A stretch of DNA of 64,000 bases from Litoreibacter albidus (GTDB lineage Bacteria; Pseudomonadota; Alphaproteobacteria; Rhodobacterales; Rhodobacteraceae), in contig NZ_FNOI01000001.1 in assembly GCF_900107015.1 (NCBI RefSeq), positions 622,501 through 686,500 of the forward strand. The letters are read 5' to 3'. Of the stretch, positions 18,218 through 27,099 are shown one piece after another (the first letter of the stretch is position 1; every line of letters starts with the position of its first letter). Both the position numbers and the translations under genes were made by a program. The notes under the pieces are model-generated. The model was given only the letters and a program-made list of their open reading frames with translations, did not search any database and was not told where the DNA came from.

Positions 18218-18721
18218 TTAAGCGGCGACGAGTGCGCCTGTTGGTGTCACAGCATTTTCTGCGACGAAGCTGGAGACAACTTCAACGCCGTCAGCGTAGA
18301 AAATTTCTTCGCTGTCAAAGCGCAGCTGGTACAGGTCGTGCAGGTCCAGCTCTGGATCTTCGGTGATGTGTTTGCCATCGACCATGTTGTTGATGTTCAC
18401 GATAACCATGTCGCGGCCAAACAGCATCTCTGCGCGCCAGTCGCGAACCATGACCTCTTGATCAGGGGCAACCATCATATCGGTGTTGGGGCGCGAGAAA
18501 CCCAAGGTGCCTTGGCCTACGCGGATCGGGCGCATCATGTGGCGCTCTACATGCAGTTCGCGCAGGGTGCGGGTGCCGTTGCGGGTCACGATGCGGTCGC
18601 CAGCTTCAAGGCTGGAAACGGGCAGGTAGCCGCGCAGTGTCAAAACTTGTGATCCATCCAGAAGGCCGATCAACTTGATGTCGTTTTCCCCGTGGAACGT
18701 TTTGTGCATGTTGGCAGACAT
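18218..18721 (-). CDS. Small Hint-domain protein
   Basis: 167 residues. The core resembles a Hint (hedgehog/intein) fold: GLLDGSQVLTLRGYLPVSSLEAGDRIVTRNG, then APDQEVMVR and LYQLRFDSEEIFYADGVEVVSSF. The usual N-terminal catalytic Cys/Ser is not obvious; the block begins with GSQVLT where secreted Hint proteins often have a CF.GT motif. There is no signal peptide and no attached extein-like domain. Such proteins are common in Rhodobacteraceae but their role is unclear. A second Met five codons in is an alternative start. Confidence 0.72.
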   Translation of the reverse strand: MSANMHKTFHGENDIKLIGLLDGSQVLTLRGYLPVSSLEAGDRIVTRNGTRTLRELHVERHMMRPIRVGQGTLGFSRPNTDMMVAPDQEVMVRDWRAEMLFGRDMVIVNINNMVDGKHITEDPELDLHDLYQLRFDSEEIFYADGVEVVSSFVAENAVTPTGALVAA

Positions 18722-18976
18722 TTGAGCACTCCGATCATTTTATTGTTACTTCATCCGATGTGTAATGAGTGAAGTCGAAATGAGGCAGAAACTGGACACG
18801 ACCCTGACAAGTCCAAGGCGTTGTCGGTATCTATTTGTGGCTTTTGCCCCCTGCGGTAGGGGTTCCCTTACCTTTAGATGTCGAATTGTTTTATTTTCGT
18901 CTCGCATCCTGTGACGGGCTTTGCTACATGGGCGCCAAGCAGGCTTTGGAGGCGACTCTTTAGCCAGTACAGTTAT

Positions 18977-19060
18977 GCGGGTGTGGCGGAATGGTAGACG
19001 CACCAGATTTAGGTTCTGGCGCCGCAAGGCGTGGAGGTTCGAGTCCTCTCACCCGCACCA
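18977..19060 (+). tRNA. tRNA-Leu(UAG)
   Basis: Acceptor arms GCGGGTG (18977-18983) and CACCCGC (19050-19056) pair fully. The anticodon stem CCAGA/TCTGG encloses the loop TTTAGGT with anticodon TAG. A variable arm (CGCC...GGCG type) and a T arm with GGTTCGAGTCC follow, and CCA is encoded. It reads CUN leucine codons. It ends 20 bp before tig. Confidence 0.97.
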
Positions 19061-19080
19061 ATATATAAAGGACGACTAAT

Positions 19081-20418
19081 ATGAAGGTCACCGAGACCCT
19101 GAACGAAGGCCTCAAGCGCGGCTACAATATCGTAGTCACTGCGGCTGAGATGGAAGAGAAAGTGAACGAAAAGCTTCTCGAGGCTCAGCCCGAAGTCGAG
19201 ATGAAGGGCTTTCGCAAAGGCAAGGTGCCTATGGCGCTGCTGAAAAAGCAGTTCGGTGACAAGGTTATGGGCGAAGCGATGCAAGAAAGCATCGACGGCG
19301 CAATGTCCAAGCATTTTGAAGAAACCGGCGATCGCCCTGCGATGCAGCCAGAAATCAAAATGACCAATGAAAACTGGAAGCCGGGCGACGACGTAGACGT
19401 CTCCGTTTCTTACGAAACACTGCCAGAAATTCCTGAGGTTGATCTGAAGAAGATCAAGCTGGAAAAGCTGGTTGTGAAAGCAGAAGACAAAGACATCGAC
19501 GAAGCTTTGGCCAACTTGGCTGAAAACGCGCAGAACTTTGAAGACCGCAAAAAGGGCTCCAAGTCGAAAGACGGCGACCAAGTCACCATCGACTTCCTTG
19601 GTAAAGTAGACGGCGAAGCCTTCGAGGGCGGCGCAGCAGAGGACTACCCGCTGGTTCTCGGCTCCAACTCCTTCATCCCTGGTTTTGAAGAGCAGCTGGT
19701 CGGCGCAAAAGTTGACGAAGACGTAGAAGTTAAAGTCGACTTCCCAGCCGAGTACCAAGCAGAGCATCTGGCTGGCAAAGCCGCCGTGTTCGAGTGCAAA
19801 ATCAAAGCTGTTAAAGAGCCTAAAGCCGCTGAAGTGAACGACGAGCTGGCAAAACAGTTCGGCGCAGAAGATCTTGCCGCGCTGAAAGTTCAAATCGCAG
19901 AACGTCTTGAAGCTGAATTCAGCGGCGCTGCACGCGCTGTTCAAAAGCGTAAGCTGCTGGACGAGCTGGATACTTTGGTCAAATTCGAGCTGCCACCATC
20001 GCTGGTTGAAGCCGAAGCAGGCCAAATCGCGCACCAGCTGTGGCACGAGGAAAACCCTGACGTTGAAGGCCACGATCACCCAGAGATCGAAACCACAGAC
20101 GAGCACAAATCCTTGGCCGAACGCCGCGTTCGCCTTGGTCTGCTGCTCGCCGAGATGGGCCGCAAAAACGAGATCGAGGTGACCGACGCCGAGATGACGC
20201 AAGCGATCATGAATCAAGCCCGTCAGTATCCGGGCCAAGAGCGTCAGTTCTTCGAGTTCGTGCAGCAAAACCAGCAGATGCAGCAGCAAATGCGTGCGCC
20301 AATCTTTGAAGACAAAGTCGTCGACTACGTTTTTGAGCTGGCTGACGTGACAGAGAAAAGCATCAAGAAAGCCGATCTTGAGAAGGCTGTAGAAGCACTG
20401 GAAGACGAAGCTTCCTAA
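19081..20418 (+). CDS. tig: Trigger factor
   Basis: Ribosome-bound peptidyl-prolyl isomerase and chaperone for nascent chains. The 445-residue protein has the ribosome-binding signature as GFRKGKVP (residues 41-48), the FKBP-type domain ([20 protein letters not shown]) around residues 160-250 and the helical C-terminal arms. AAGGA lies 10 bases upstream of the ATG. Codon use is more A/T-ending than its neighbours, as expected for a highly expressed gene. Confidence 0.96.
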   Translation: MKVTETLNEGLKRGYNIVVTAAEMEEKVNEKLLEAQPEVEMKGFRKGKVPMALLKKQFGDKVMGEAMQESIDGAMSKHFEETGDRPAMQPEIKMTNENWKPGDDVDVSVSYETLPEIPEVDLKKIKLEKLVVKAEDKDIDEALANLAENAQNFEDRKKGSKSKDGDQVTIDFLGKVDGEAFEGGAAEDYPLVLGSNSFIPGFEEQLVGAKVDEDVEVKVDFPAEYQAEHLAGKAAVFECKIKAVKEPKAAEVNDELAKQFGAEDLAALKVQIAERLEAEFSGAARAVQKRKLLDELDTLVKFELPPSLVEAEAGQIAHQLWHEENPDVEGHDHPEIETTDEHKSLAERRVRLGLLLAEMGRKNEIEVTDAEMTQAIMNQARQYPGQERQFFEFVQQNQQMQQQMRAPIFEDKVVDYVFELADVTEKSIKKADLEKAVEALEDEAS

Positions 20419-20442
20419 GCTTCTGAAAACAAACAGATATTA

Positions 20443-20470
20443 AAGGTCGCCCGTAGGGGCGGCCTTTTTT
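20443..20470 (+). terminator. Intrinsic terminator after tig
   Basis: AAGGTCGCCC and GGGGCGGCCT pair around a GTA loop and are followed by a run of six T. Confidence 0.92.
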
Positions 20471-20580
20471 GTTGCCGCAAAAGCGTCTGCGGCCCGTCGC
20501 AGCATTTGCCTAACTTTGCTGAAATTTGGTCTCAATTGCCCCGCATGGTCAGAGGACAGAAAGCAAAGAGGGAATGTACA

Positions 20581-21159
20581 ATGACGCTGATGGATTTCAC
20601 ACTGGACGCACCGGAACAGCAGCCTTCTGTTGATGTGAAACGATCGGCAACGGGGTACAGCATCCGCGAGGCGAAGATGGAAGGCTGGCGCATCATGGCC
20701 GCGCGCGCCGCGACCGCCGCACTTTGCTTTGGCATGATGGCCGCGGGCGGCATGGTCTGGACCCTAGCCGACGCCAGCTTCCCCGGTGACCCGTCGATGA
20801 CCAAGGCCATTCTGTCCACCGCTATCTATATTGTCGCCGCCGCTTTGGTTGTGAACGGCGCGTTCGCCAGCAGCCGCGACGAGGTGCAGGTAAACGTGAA
20901 AGATCGCGTTTTGCACGTTTTGACACGCGCGCCCTACGGCATGTTGCAGTCGCGCCGAACATTTCGTTTTGAAGAAATCAGCCGCATTGAGCTCAGCGAC
21001 GCCGACTTGATGACGGAGCTGCGCGGTGCATTGTCTCGCTGGGACTATGGCAAAATCACCCTGACGGCAGGCCAGAAGCACATCAACCTGTTTGGCGGCG
21101 ATATGATGGATCTGGAGCCTTTGCTGCGCCGCTTGCGCCAAGACGCGGGCGTGGCATAA
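20581..21159 (+). CDS. Hypothetical two-span membrane protein
   Basis: 192 residues, no family recognised. A polar N-terminus (about 40 residues) precedes two hydrophobic helices (about 43-65 and 80-97). A soluble C-terminal part follows with VKDRVLHVLTRAPYG, FRFEEISRIELSD and KHINLFGGDMMDLEPLLRRL, which could be a small PH-like or beta-rich domain. The ATG at 20581 has GAGGGA upstream and is preferred over an earlier in-frame start. It stands alone between two terminators. Confidence 0.75.
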   Translation: MTLMDFTLDAPEQQPSVDVKRSATGYSIREAKMEGWRIMAARAATAALCFGMMAAGGMVWTLADASFPGDPSMTKAILSTAIYIVAAALVVNGAFASSRDEVQVNVKDRVLHVLTRAPYGMLQSRRTFRFEEISRIELSDADLMTELRGALSRWDYGKITLTAGQKHINLFGGDMMDLEPLLRRLRQDAGVA

Positions 21160-21242
21160 TCACCTGATAAATCACACGATCATGCGGTCTCTTTGCTGGG
21201 CAGGGGGGCCGCTTTTTTGTGCGCGCAGTGTCTCAGCCCACG

Positions 21243-21274
21243 AAAAAGGCCGCCCAAATCTATGGGCGGCCTTA
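21243..21274 (-). terminator. Intrinsic terminator of the rpsF-rpsR-rplI operon
   Basis: AAGGCCGCCC (21246-21255) and GGGCGGCCTT (21264-21273) form a perfect 10-bp stem, followed by TTTTT on the minus strand. Confidence 0.92.
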
Positions 21275-21297
21275 AATCTGTTAGTCGACGGGACGGC

Positions 21298-21924
21298 TTA
21301 AGCCTTGTCTTCGTCTTCCTCAGCGGCCGGGGCTTCAACAGCCTCGGCCAATTCTTCGTCGTCAGCCGCCGCAGCGCCCATATCGTCGAACAGTTCGGAG
21401 ATTTCGAACTCTGCTTCAGCTTCTGCTTCAGCGGCCAGTTCTTGGATCGACTTGCCGGAGGCTTGCAGTTCTGCTTCTTCAACCGAGCGTGCAACGTTCA
21501 GTGCGAACGATGTTTCGACTTCAGGGTGCAGACGTACAGTCACGTCGTGAACGCCGAGGTATTTGATCGGGCGTTCCAGCACGATTTGACCACGGTCAAC
21601 GGTGAAGCCTTCAGCTGTTGCGCTGTCTGCTGCGTCACGGGTGGTGACGGAGCCGTACAGAGCGCCAGCGTCGGAAGCTTGGCGAATCACGATGAACTGC
21701 TGGCCACCAAGTTTTTCAGCCATTGCTTCGGCTTCTTTCTTGGTCTCCAGGTTGGTTGCTTCGAGCTGCGCTTTTTGCGCTTCAAAGACAGCCATGTTGG
21801 CTTTGTTGGAGTTCATCGCCTTGCCTTGTGGCAAGAGATAGTTGCGGGCGAAGCCCGGCTTTACGTCTACGATTTCGCCCATTTGGCCGAGTTTCGCGAC
21901 GCGTTCCAGAAGGATTACTTGCAT
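21298..21924 (-). CDS. rplI: 50S ribosomal protein L9
   Basis: Starts [32 protein letters not shown], the textbook L9 N-domain, with a long central helix and the C-domain VRLHPEV. At 208 residues it is longer than the ~150 of E. coli. The extra 50 or so residues are an acidic, Ala/Glu-rich C-terminal tail ([19 protein letters not shown]...), an extension I have seen described for Rhodobacterales L9. Third gene of the rpsF operon. Confidence 0.96.
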   Translation of the reverse strand: MQVILLERVAKLGQMGEIVDVKPGFARNYLLPQGKAMNSNKANMAVFEAQKAQLEATNLETKKEAEAMAEKLGGQQFIVIRQASDAGALYGSVTTRDAADSATAEGFTVDRGQIVLERPIKYLGVHDVTVRLHPEVETSFALNVARSVEEAELQASGKSIQELAAEAEAEAEFEISELFDDMGAAAADDEELAEAVEAPAAEEDEDKA

Positions 21925-21936
21925 GTGCTTTGCTCC

Positions 21937-22164
21937 TTACTTCACTGCGTAGGGCAGCAGGGCCAAGAAACGTGCGCGTTTGATGGCACGGGCCAGCGCA
22001 CGCTGGTTCTTGGCGCCAACGGCTGTGATACGCGAAGGTACGATTTTGCCGCGCTCGGATACGTAGCGCTGCAGTGTGCGGGTGTCTTTATAGTCGATCT
22101 TAGGCGCGTTGTCGCCTTCAAACGGATCGGACTTACGACGGCGGAAAAATGGTTTAGCAGCCAT
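21937..22164 (-). CDS. rpsR: 30S ribosomal protein S18
   Basis: 75 residues with [64 protein letters not shown], matching S18 throughout. S18 dimerises with S6 in the 30S platform. It lies 31 bp after rpsF and 12 bp before rplI. Confidence 0.97.
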   Translation of the reverse strand: MAAKPFFRRRKSDPFEGDNAPKIDYKDTRTLQRYVSERGKIVPSRITAVGAKNQRALARAIKRARFLALLPYAVK

Positions 22165-22195
22165 GGTTTAGCTCCTTATTTTCAGGTCAACAAAA

Positions 22196-22546
22196 TTAGT
22201 TACGAGGGCGGCGTTCACGCTCGTCGCGCTTCTGCATCTGGACGGATGGACCTTCTTCGTGCGCATCAACCTTGATGGTCAAAACGCGCATGACGTCGTC
22301 ATGCAGGCGCATCAGGCGTTCCATCTCCTGAACAGCTGCGGCTGGCGCATCTGAACGGACGAAGGCGTAGTGGCCCTTGCGGTTTTTGTTGATCTTGTAG
22401 GCCATAGTCTTCAGGCCCCAGTACTCGTGCTCGACAACTTTGCCGCCATTGTCCGACAGGACTGCGGAGAAGTGCTCGATAAGACCTTCAGCTTGTGTGT
22501 TGCTCAGGTCTTGGCGCGAGATAAACACGTGCTCATACATTGGCAT
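22196..22546 (-). CDS. rpsF: 30S ribosomal protein S6
   Basis: 116 residues, with MYEHVFISRQDLSNTQ at the start and VEHEYWGLKTMAYKINKNRKGHYAFV in the middle, typical of S6. The C-terminal basic tail (QKRDERERRPRN) is family-typical. First gene of the operon; the leader carries an inverted repeat that may be autoregulatory. Confidence 0.97.
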   Translation of the reverse strand: MPMYEHVFISRQDLSNTQAEGLIEHFSAVLSDNGGKVVEHEYWGLKTMAYKINKNRKGHYAFVRSDAPAAAVQEMERLMRLHDDVMRVLTIKVDAHEEGPSVQMQKRDERERRPRN

Positions 22547-22595
22547 GTGTAATTCCTCTTACTTTTAAGGCGTGCTTCACAGGACGGGCAATCAA

Positions 22596-22650
22596 GACCT
22601 TCGCACCCATCCACGAGTGGCATCGCGGTTCAAATAGTTTCACGAAGGTC
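22596..22650 (-). promoter_or_regulatory. Structured rpsF leader, possible S6:S18 autoregulatory site
   Basis: GACCTTCG (22596-22603) and CGAAGGTC (22643-22650) form an 8-bp outer stem around an inner hairpin CCAC-GA-GTGG (22611-22620) and an unpaired segment containing CCG on the minus strand. S6:S18 complexes bind rpsF leaders with a CCG-containing bulge in many bacteria. The match here is structural, not a covariance-model hit. Confidence 0.5.
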
Positions 22651-22655
22651 CGCGC

Positions 22656-22683
22656 GGTATAGCAGGGATCGGGCAGGGCGCAA
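22656..22683 (-). promoter_or_regulatory. Putative rpsF promoter
   Basis: On the minus strand, TTGCGC, 16 bases, then TATACC. Good agreement with sigma-70 spacing, and it lies just upstream of the structured leader. Confidence 0.5.
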
Positions 22684-22833
22684 GCCTTGTGCGCCTTATT
22701 TTACAGATTGTTGGCACCCTGCGACCGCTCCGCATTTACGCACACAAACTGTTGATGGGCAGCGGATTGCCTTTCACGGCGTATCCGCCAACTTAAGAGG
22801 TGAGAAACAACACCCTTTGAAAGGACATCAAAT

Positions 22834-23403
22834 ATGAAATCCATCGCCTTGGCCGCAGCGCTCGCGCTGACCTCGACCACCGCATTTGCCGCTGACACTT
22901 ACACGCTGGACGCGAGCCACAGCCAAGTGCTGTTCAGCTACAGCCACCTCGGGTTCTCCACCACATACGGCATGTTCTCCGGCTTTGAAGGCGAGATTTC
23001 CTTTGATGAAGCAGATCCAGCCGCCTCCACGGTGTCCGTCTCCATGCCCGTAAACAGCATGTTCACCGGCTGGGAGCAGCGCACCGGTCACTTCATGTCG
23101 CCTGACTTCTTTGGCGCGGAAGATGGGGATATGGTCACCTTCACCTCCACCGGCATTGAAGTCACAGGCGACACGACCGCCAAGATCACCGGCGATCTGT
23201 CGATGAACGACGTGACCAAATCCGTGGTGCTGGACGCGCAGCTGAACAAATCCGACACGCACCCGATGGAAGGCAAGCCGTGGTTAGGTTTTGACGCGAC
23301 AACCACCGTTCTGCGCTCTGACTTCGGCTTGGGCGCCTTCGCCCCCGCAGTGAGCGACGAAGTCGAGGTGAAAATCTCCATTGAGGCGAAAAAAGCCGAG
23401 TAA
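22834..23403 (+). CDS. Periplasmic YceI-family lipid-binding protein
   Basis: 189 residues. A cleavable signal peptide (MKSIALAAALALTSTTAFA, then ADTYTL) leads into the YceI lipocalin-like barrel: LDASHSQVLFSYSHLGFSTTYGMF, the HFMSPDFF motif and FGLGAFAPAVSDEV. YceI proteins bind isoprenoid or amphiphilic ligands. Function in this organism is unknown. A second YceI domain, fused to cytochrome b561, lies 2.3 kb downstream. Confidence 0.9.
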   Translation: MKSIALAAALALTSTTAFAADTYTLDASHSQVLFSYSHLGFSTTYGMFSGFEGEISFDEADPAASTVSVSMPVNSMFTGWEQRTGHFMSPDFFGAEDGDMVTFTSTGIEVTGDTTAKITGDLSMNDVTKSVVLDAQLNKSDTHPMEGKPWLGFDATTTVLRSDFGLGAFAPAVSDEVEVKISIEAKKAE

Positions 23404-23433
23404 ACCGCGACTCCGATCTTACCGCGCTAAGTT

Positions 23434-23471
23434 AAGCCCCGTCTGGCACATCCTGCTGGCGGGGCTTTTTT
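23434..23471 (+). terminator. Intrinsic terminator after the YceI gene
   Basis: AAGCCCCG (23434-23441) and CGGGGCTT (23460-23467) form an 8-bp stem, followed by T residues. Confidence 0.88.
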
Positions 23472-23581
23472 GCGGATTTATCAGATGAGTGCGGAGAAGC
23501 GCGATTGACAGCATTATCGAAAAAAGGCACAAATTTTGAAATTATAGTGAAATATTGAGATTTTGCGCTTGGGAGGGCCTC

Positions 23582-24481
23582 ATGTCAAATCAACCTACCG
23601 CAGCCGTTATCGGGCTGGGGTCAATGGGCTGGGGTGCGGCTGTGTCATTGCTGCGCGCGGGAATTCAAACTTACGGTGTCGACATCCGTGCGGATGTCAC
23701 GGCGGCCTTTGCCTCTGAGGGCGGCACTGGTTGCGCCACGCCAAGCGAGGCCAGCGCGAATGCCGACGTGGTGTTCGTCTTCGTCGTCAACGGCCAACAA
23801 GCCGAGGACGTGTTGTTCGGTGCGCACGGTGCTGTGGCGACTGCAAAGCAGGGAACGGTGTTCGTCACCTGCGTCACGATGGAGCCATCGCGCGCCACGG
23901 ATTTGGCCGCACGCATAACGGACGCAGGCATGCTGGCGATTGACGCGCCAGTGTCCGGCGGATCGGCCAAGGCCCTGACGGGGGAGATGACGATTATGGC
24001 GTCCGGCCCAGCAGCGGGCTTTGACAAAGCCGCGCCCTGTCTCGATGCCGTCGCCACCAAGGTCTACCGCTTGGGCGACGCGGCGGGCAAAGGCTCGCAG
24101 GTGAAGATGATTAACCAACTTCTGGCGGGCGTTCACATCGCCGCCGCAGCCGAGGCGCTGACACTGGGGGCGAAGATCGGCCTTGATCTGGAGATGCTGC
24201 ATGAGGTCATTCAGGAATGCGCTGGCAACTCTTGGATGTTCGGCAACCGCGGCGCACATATTGTGCAGGGTGATTACACGCCCCATTCGGCGGTCGATAT
24301 ATTTGTGAAGGATTTGGGCATCGTCACGGGGGAGGCTGATACTCACCCCGTGCCGTTATCCCACACCGCCTTGGCGCTGTTCAAGGAAGCCTCCGCCGCT
24401 GGCATGGGCCGCGAGGACGACGCGGCGGTGGCGAAGCTGTTGGCACGTAAAGGCGACATCAAACTGCCGGGCATGTCATGA
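23582..24481 (+). CDS. ltnD: L-threonate dehydrogenase-like 3-hydroxyacid dehydrogenase
   Basis: 299 residues of the beta-hydroxyacid dehydrogenase family. It has the Rossmann motif VIGLGSMGWGAA at the N-terminus, the substrate motif DAPVSGGSAKALTG and the catalytic Lys in GSQVKMINQLLAG. LtnD oxidises L-threonate to 2-oxo-tetronate. The assignment rests on these motifs plus the overlapping downstream kinase of the same pathway. The ATG at 23582 follows GGGAGG; earlier in-frame codons are not preferred. Confidence 0.82.
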   Translation: MSNQPTAAVIGLGSMGWGAAVSLLRAGIQTYGVDIRADVTAAFASEGGTGCATPSEASANADVVFVFVVNGQQAEDVLFGAHGAVATAKQGTVFVTCVTMEPSRATDLAARITDAGMLAIDAPVSGGSAKALTGEMTIMASGPAAGFDKAAPCLDAVATKVYRLGDAAGKGSQVKMINQLLAGVHIAAAAEALTLGAKIGLDLEMLHEVIQECAGNSWMFGNRGAHIVQGDYTPHSAVDIFVKDLGIVTGEADTHPVPLSHTALALFKEASAAGMGREDDAAVAKLLARKGDIKLPGMS

Positions 24482-25734
24482 CGGTTCTGGGCTGCATCGC
24501 GGATGACTTCACGGGGGCCACGGATTTGGCGGGCCTGCTTGCGCGCTCCGGCGTGAAGGTGAATTTGCACATGGGGGTGCCAGACGGCCCGCCCGAAGAC
24601 CCCGCCGCCTTCGAGGTGATCGCCCTGAAATGCCGCACGGAGCCTGTAGCGGAGGCCGTTGCCGAATGCCTGCGTGCGCTGGACTGGCTGCAAGCTGCGG
24701 GCGCAGCGCGCTTCTTTTGGAAGTATTGCTCAACCTTTGACAGCACGGCGGACGGCAACATTGGCCCCGTGGCAGAGGCATTGATGGCCAAGCTCGGCGC
24801 AGATCAGACGATCTATTGCCCCGCGTTCCCAGAGAATGGCCGCTCCATCTTCATGGGGAACCTCTTCGTGGAGGAGCAGCCGCTGGCGGAAAGCCCGATG
24901 CGTGACCATCCGTTAACCCCGATGCGTGACAGCAACCTGATGCGGCTCCTTGCGCCGCAGGTGACGAAGCCCGTGGGGCTGGCAAACCGCTTGGTGGTGG
25001 AGAAAGGGGCCGCGGCCCTCAAAACCCGCTTGGCCGCGCTAAAGCGTGACGGCGTGGCGCATGTGGTTGTGGACGCCGTGTCAAACGATGACCTGTCGGT
25101 CATCGCCGAGGCCTGCCGCGACATGACGCTTCTGACGGGCGGCAGCGCGGTGGCGATGGCTTTGCCCGCGCTCTACATGAAGGACGGGACGCTCGCCGCA
25201 GATGCCCCCAAACTGGACGCACCGACCTTAGAGGAGGGCGCTATCGTGCTGTCGGGCAGTTGTTCCGCCATGACGCGCGCCCAAGTTGCGGCCTATCTGG
25301 AACACGCAGACGGCTACCGTCTGGACCCGCTCGATCTGGCGCAAAACGGCGCAAGTGCTGCATTGGCGTGGCTGGAACAGCAACCTGCAACACGCGCAAA
25401 GATCATCTATGCCACCGCAGAGCCCGATGCGGTGAAAGCCGCGCAAGACAAGCTGGGCGTCGCCAAGGCGGGCGCCGTGGTGGAGGACGCCTTGGCAGCC
25501 TTGGCCGTCAAGGCCCGCGATCTTGGCACGCGCCGTTTTGTGGTGGCCGGCGGGGAAACATCAGGCGCGGTGACGAAGGCGCTTGGCGTGACACAGCTGA
25601 CCATCGGCGCGGAAATTGCGCCGGGTGTGCCGTGGTGCTTTGCGCAAAGCGCAGGCTGCGACATCGCGCTGACGCTGAAATCCGGCAACTTCGGCGCGGT
25701 GTCATTCTTTGACGACGCGCTCGCCAAGCTTTAG
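24478..25734 (+). CDS. otnK: 3-oxo-tetronate kinase (four-carbon acid sugar kinase family)
   Basis: Phosphorylates 3-oxo-tetronate at C4 in C4 sugar-acid catabolism. The 418-residue protein has the family start GCIADDFTGATDLAGLLARSG, the KYCSTFDST motif, LTGGSAVAMALP and the C-terminal nucleotide site VVAGGETSGAVTKALG. It overlaps ltnD by ATGA. In characterised operons an aldolase (OtnC) and isomerase (OtnI) follow, but here the next gene is convergent and unrelated. Its stop overlaps that of the b561 gene by four bases. Confidence 0.86.
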   Translation: MTVLGCIADDFTGATDLAGLLARSGVKVNLHMGVPDGPPEDPAAFEVIALKCRTEPVAEAVAECLRALDWLQAAGAARFFWKYCSTFDSTADGNIGPVAEALMAKLGADQTIYCPAFPENGRSIFMGNLFVEEQPLAESPMRDHPLTPMRDSNLMRLLAPQVTKPVGLANRLVVEKGAAALKTRLAALKRDGVAHVVVDAVSNDDLSVIAEACRDMTLLTGGSAVAMALPALYMKDGTLAADAPKLDAPTLEEGAIVLSGSCSAMTRAQVAAYLEHADGYRLDPLDLAQNGASAALAWLEQQPATRAKIIYATAEPDAVKAAQDKLGVAKAGAVVEDALAALAVKARDLGTRRFVVAGGETSGAVTKALGVTQLTIGAEIAPGVPWCFAQSAGCDIALTLKSGNFGAVSFFDDALAKL

Positions 25735-26930
25735 TTGCGGGTCGCCGTCAAGGCGACCTCCACCGCGACATCAAACCCGAGGGAGCTTTCGTCGGGATAG
25801 CTCTCTCCGACGTTGAAGCTGGTCCGGTTCAGCCGCGTCTGCCCCTGCATGATCGCCGTGTCCCCGTCGATATTTAGGGAGAACGGCAGCTCCACAGGCG
25901 ACGCGATGCCCTTTAAGGTCAGCGTGCCTTTCGCGATATATGTGTCCAGATCCGCCAAGATGTCAGCCTTGAACACGGCGGTGTCATGCGCTGACGCATC
26001 AAGGAAGTCCGCGCCCATTGCCTGCGCCGTGACAGAGCCTAGGCTGAGGGAGCCAACGGCGATCTGCACCTCCACACTGCCGTGGCGGCCGTCTGCGTCC
26101 GGCTCCTCGGAAAAGTCGATGGCGGCGGTCCAATCGGCAAAGCTGCCTTGGACATCGCTGCCCAACTGGCGCACGGTGATCGCCAATGTGCCGTCTTGCA
26201 CACTCCAGTCACTTTGTACGGCCTCCAAGCGGGGCGTTGCGGGCGCGGCCCCCTCGGGGGTTGCGAATAGCCCCAAGCTCAGGCCAATGACCAAGGCCAG
26301 AAGATACGCCCCCACGGCCCCCAAGATCGGTGCGACGGAGCGGTGCTGCGCAGGGATGTGATCCGGCACGGTGATGCCCGGTGTCATGCGCTTTAGGGTG
26401 GCGTCCTTGTCGATGAAGTGGTGCTTCAGTGCCCCCGCAACATGCAGCAAGATGGAGACAGCCAGAACCCGCTCGAACACGATGTGCAGCGACGCGAAGG
26501 TGTGGGCCACGCCGTCGTCCTTTGGCACAAAAGGCAGGCCTTGCCCGAACGGCCACCAGATCGGCGCGAAGCCCGTCGTGGCGGCGTGATGTATCCACCC
26601 CGTTAACGGCACCAGCACCAAGGCGGCATACAGCGTCCAATGCACGATTTCGGCCAATGTGGCCTCCAGCCGCTTGTCGGCGTTCAGCAAGGCGGGTTTG
26701 GGTTGGCTCAACGCCCAGCCGATGCGGGCTAGGGCGACCCAGAAAATCACCAGCCCCAACGTCTTGTGAACGGTAAACATCTGCGCCTTGTAGGACAGTG
26801 CCTCGCCGGTGTCGTAGGGCAGGTCGTTGGCGTAGATGCCCAGCGGGATCATGGTGATCACCAGCAAGGCAATCAGCCAGTGAAAGCTTTTGGTAACGGA
26901 CCCATAGGTCGCCGTGGTGTTGCCGCGCAT
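25731..26930 (-). CDS. Cytochrome b561-YceI fusion protein
   Basis: 399 residues. The N-terminal ~190 residues are a di-heme cytochrome b561 domain with four helices and heme-ligand histidines (SVTKSFHWLIALL, FTVHKTLG, EIVHWTLYAAL, HIVFERVLAVSILLHVAGALKHH). After a single membrane anchor (GAVGAYLLALVIGLSLGLFA) comes a periplasmic YceI domain (about 240-399). Cytochrome b561 proteins move electrons across the membrane; YceI binds quinone-like lipids. AGGAG lies 7 bases before the ATG at 26930, favouring it over an ATG seven codons upstream. Confidence 0.88.
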   Translation of the reverse strand: MRGNTTATYGSVTKSFHWLIALLVITMIPLGIYANDLPYDTGEALSYKAQMFTVHKTLGLVIFWVALARIGWALSQPKPALLNADKRLEATLAEIVHWTLYAALVLVPLTGWIHHAATTGFAPIWWPFGQGLPFVPKDDGVAHTFASLHIVFERVLAVSILLHVAGALKHHFIDKDATLKRMTPGITVPDHIPAQHRSVAPILGAVGAYLLALVIGLSLGLFATPEGAAPATPRLEAVQSDWSVQDGTLAITVRQLGSDVQGSFADWTAAIDFSEEPDADGRHGSVEVQIAVGSLSLGSVTAQAMGADFLDASAHDTAVFKADILADLDTYIAKGTLTLKGIASPVELPFSLNIDGDTAIMQGQTRLNRTSFNVGESYPDESSLGFDVAVEVALTATRN

Positions 26931-27099
26931 CTGGCTGCTCCTGAAAAACATGGTGGTCTAGGTAGACCCCAGTTCGCCTACGCTGGAAAGCCAAAAGCAT
27001 GCACATGATTTGTGCGTGAACGCGTTGGGGCGCTTGTGAGGGGGCGGCGGGTCGGGTAGACCATGGAAAAAACACCTGAAGCATATAGGGGAGCAGCCA

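Noticed and set aside
18940-18976. Promoter for the tRNA (TTGGAG-N16-TACAGT)
   Set aside because: The start point would fall at or inside the mature tRNA, leaving almost no 5' leader; the -35 match is weak.
19009-20289. 426-codon open frame antisense to tig
   Set aside because: Covers the trigger factor gene and the tRNA on the opposite strand; no family features. Shadow frame.
23555-23581. Earlier start of ltnD at 23555
   Set aside because: The extra residues do not fit the Rossmann start, and GGGAGG lies just before the ATG at 23582.
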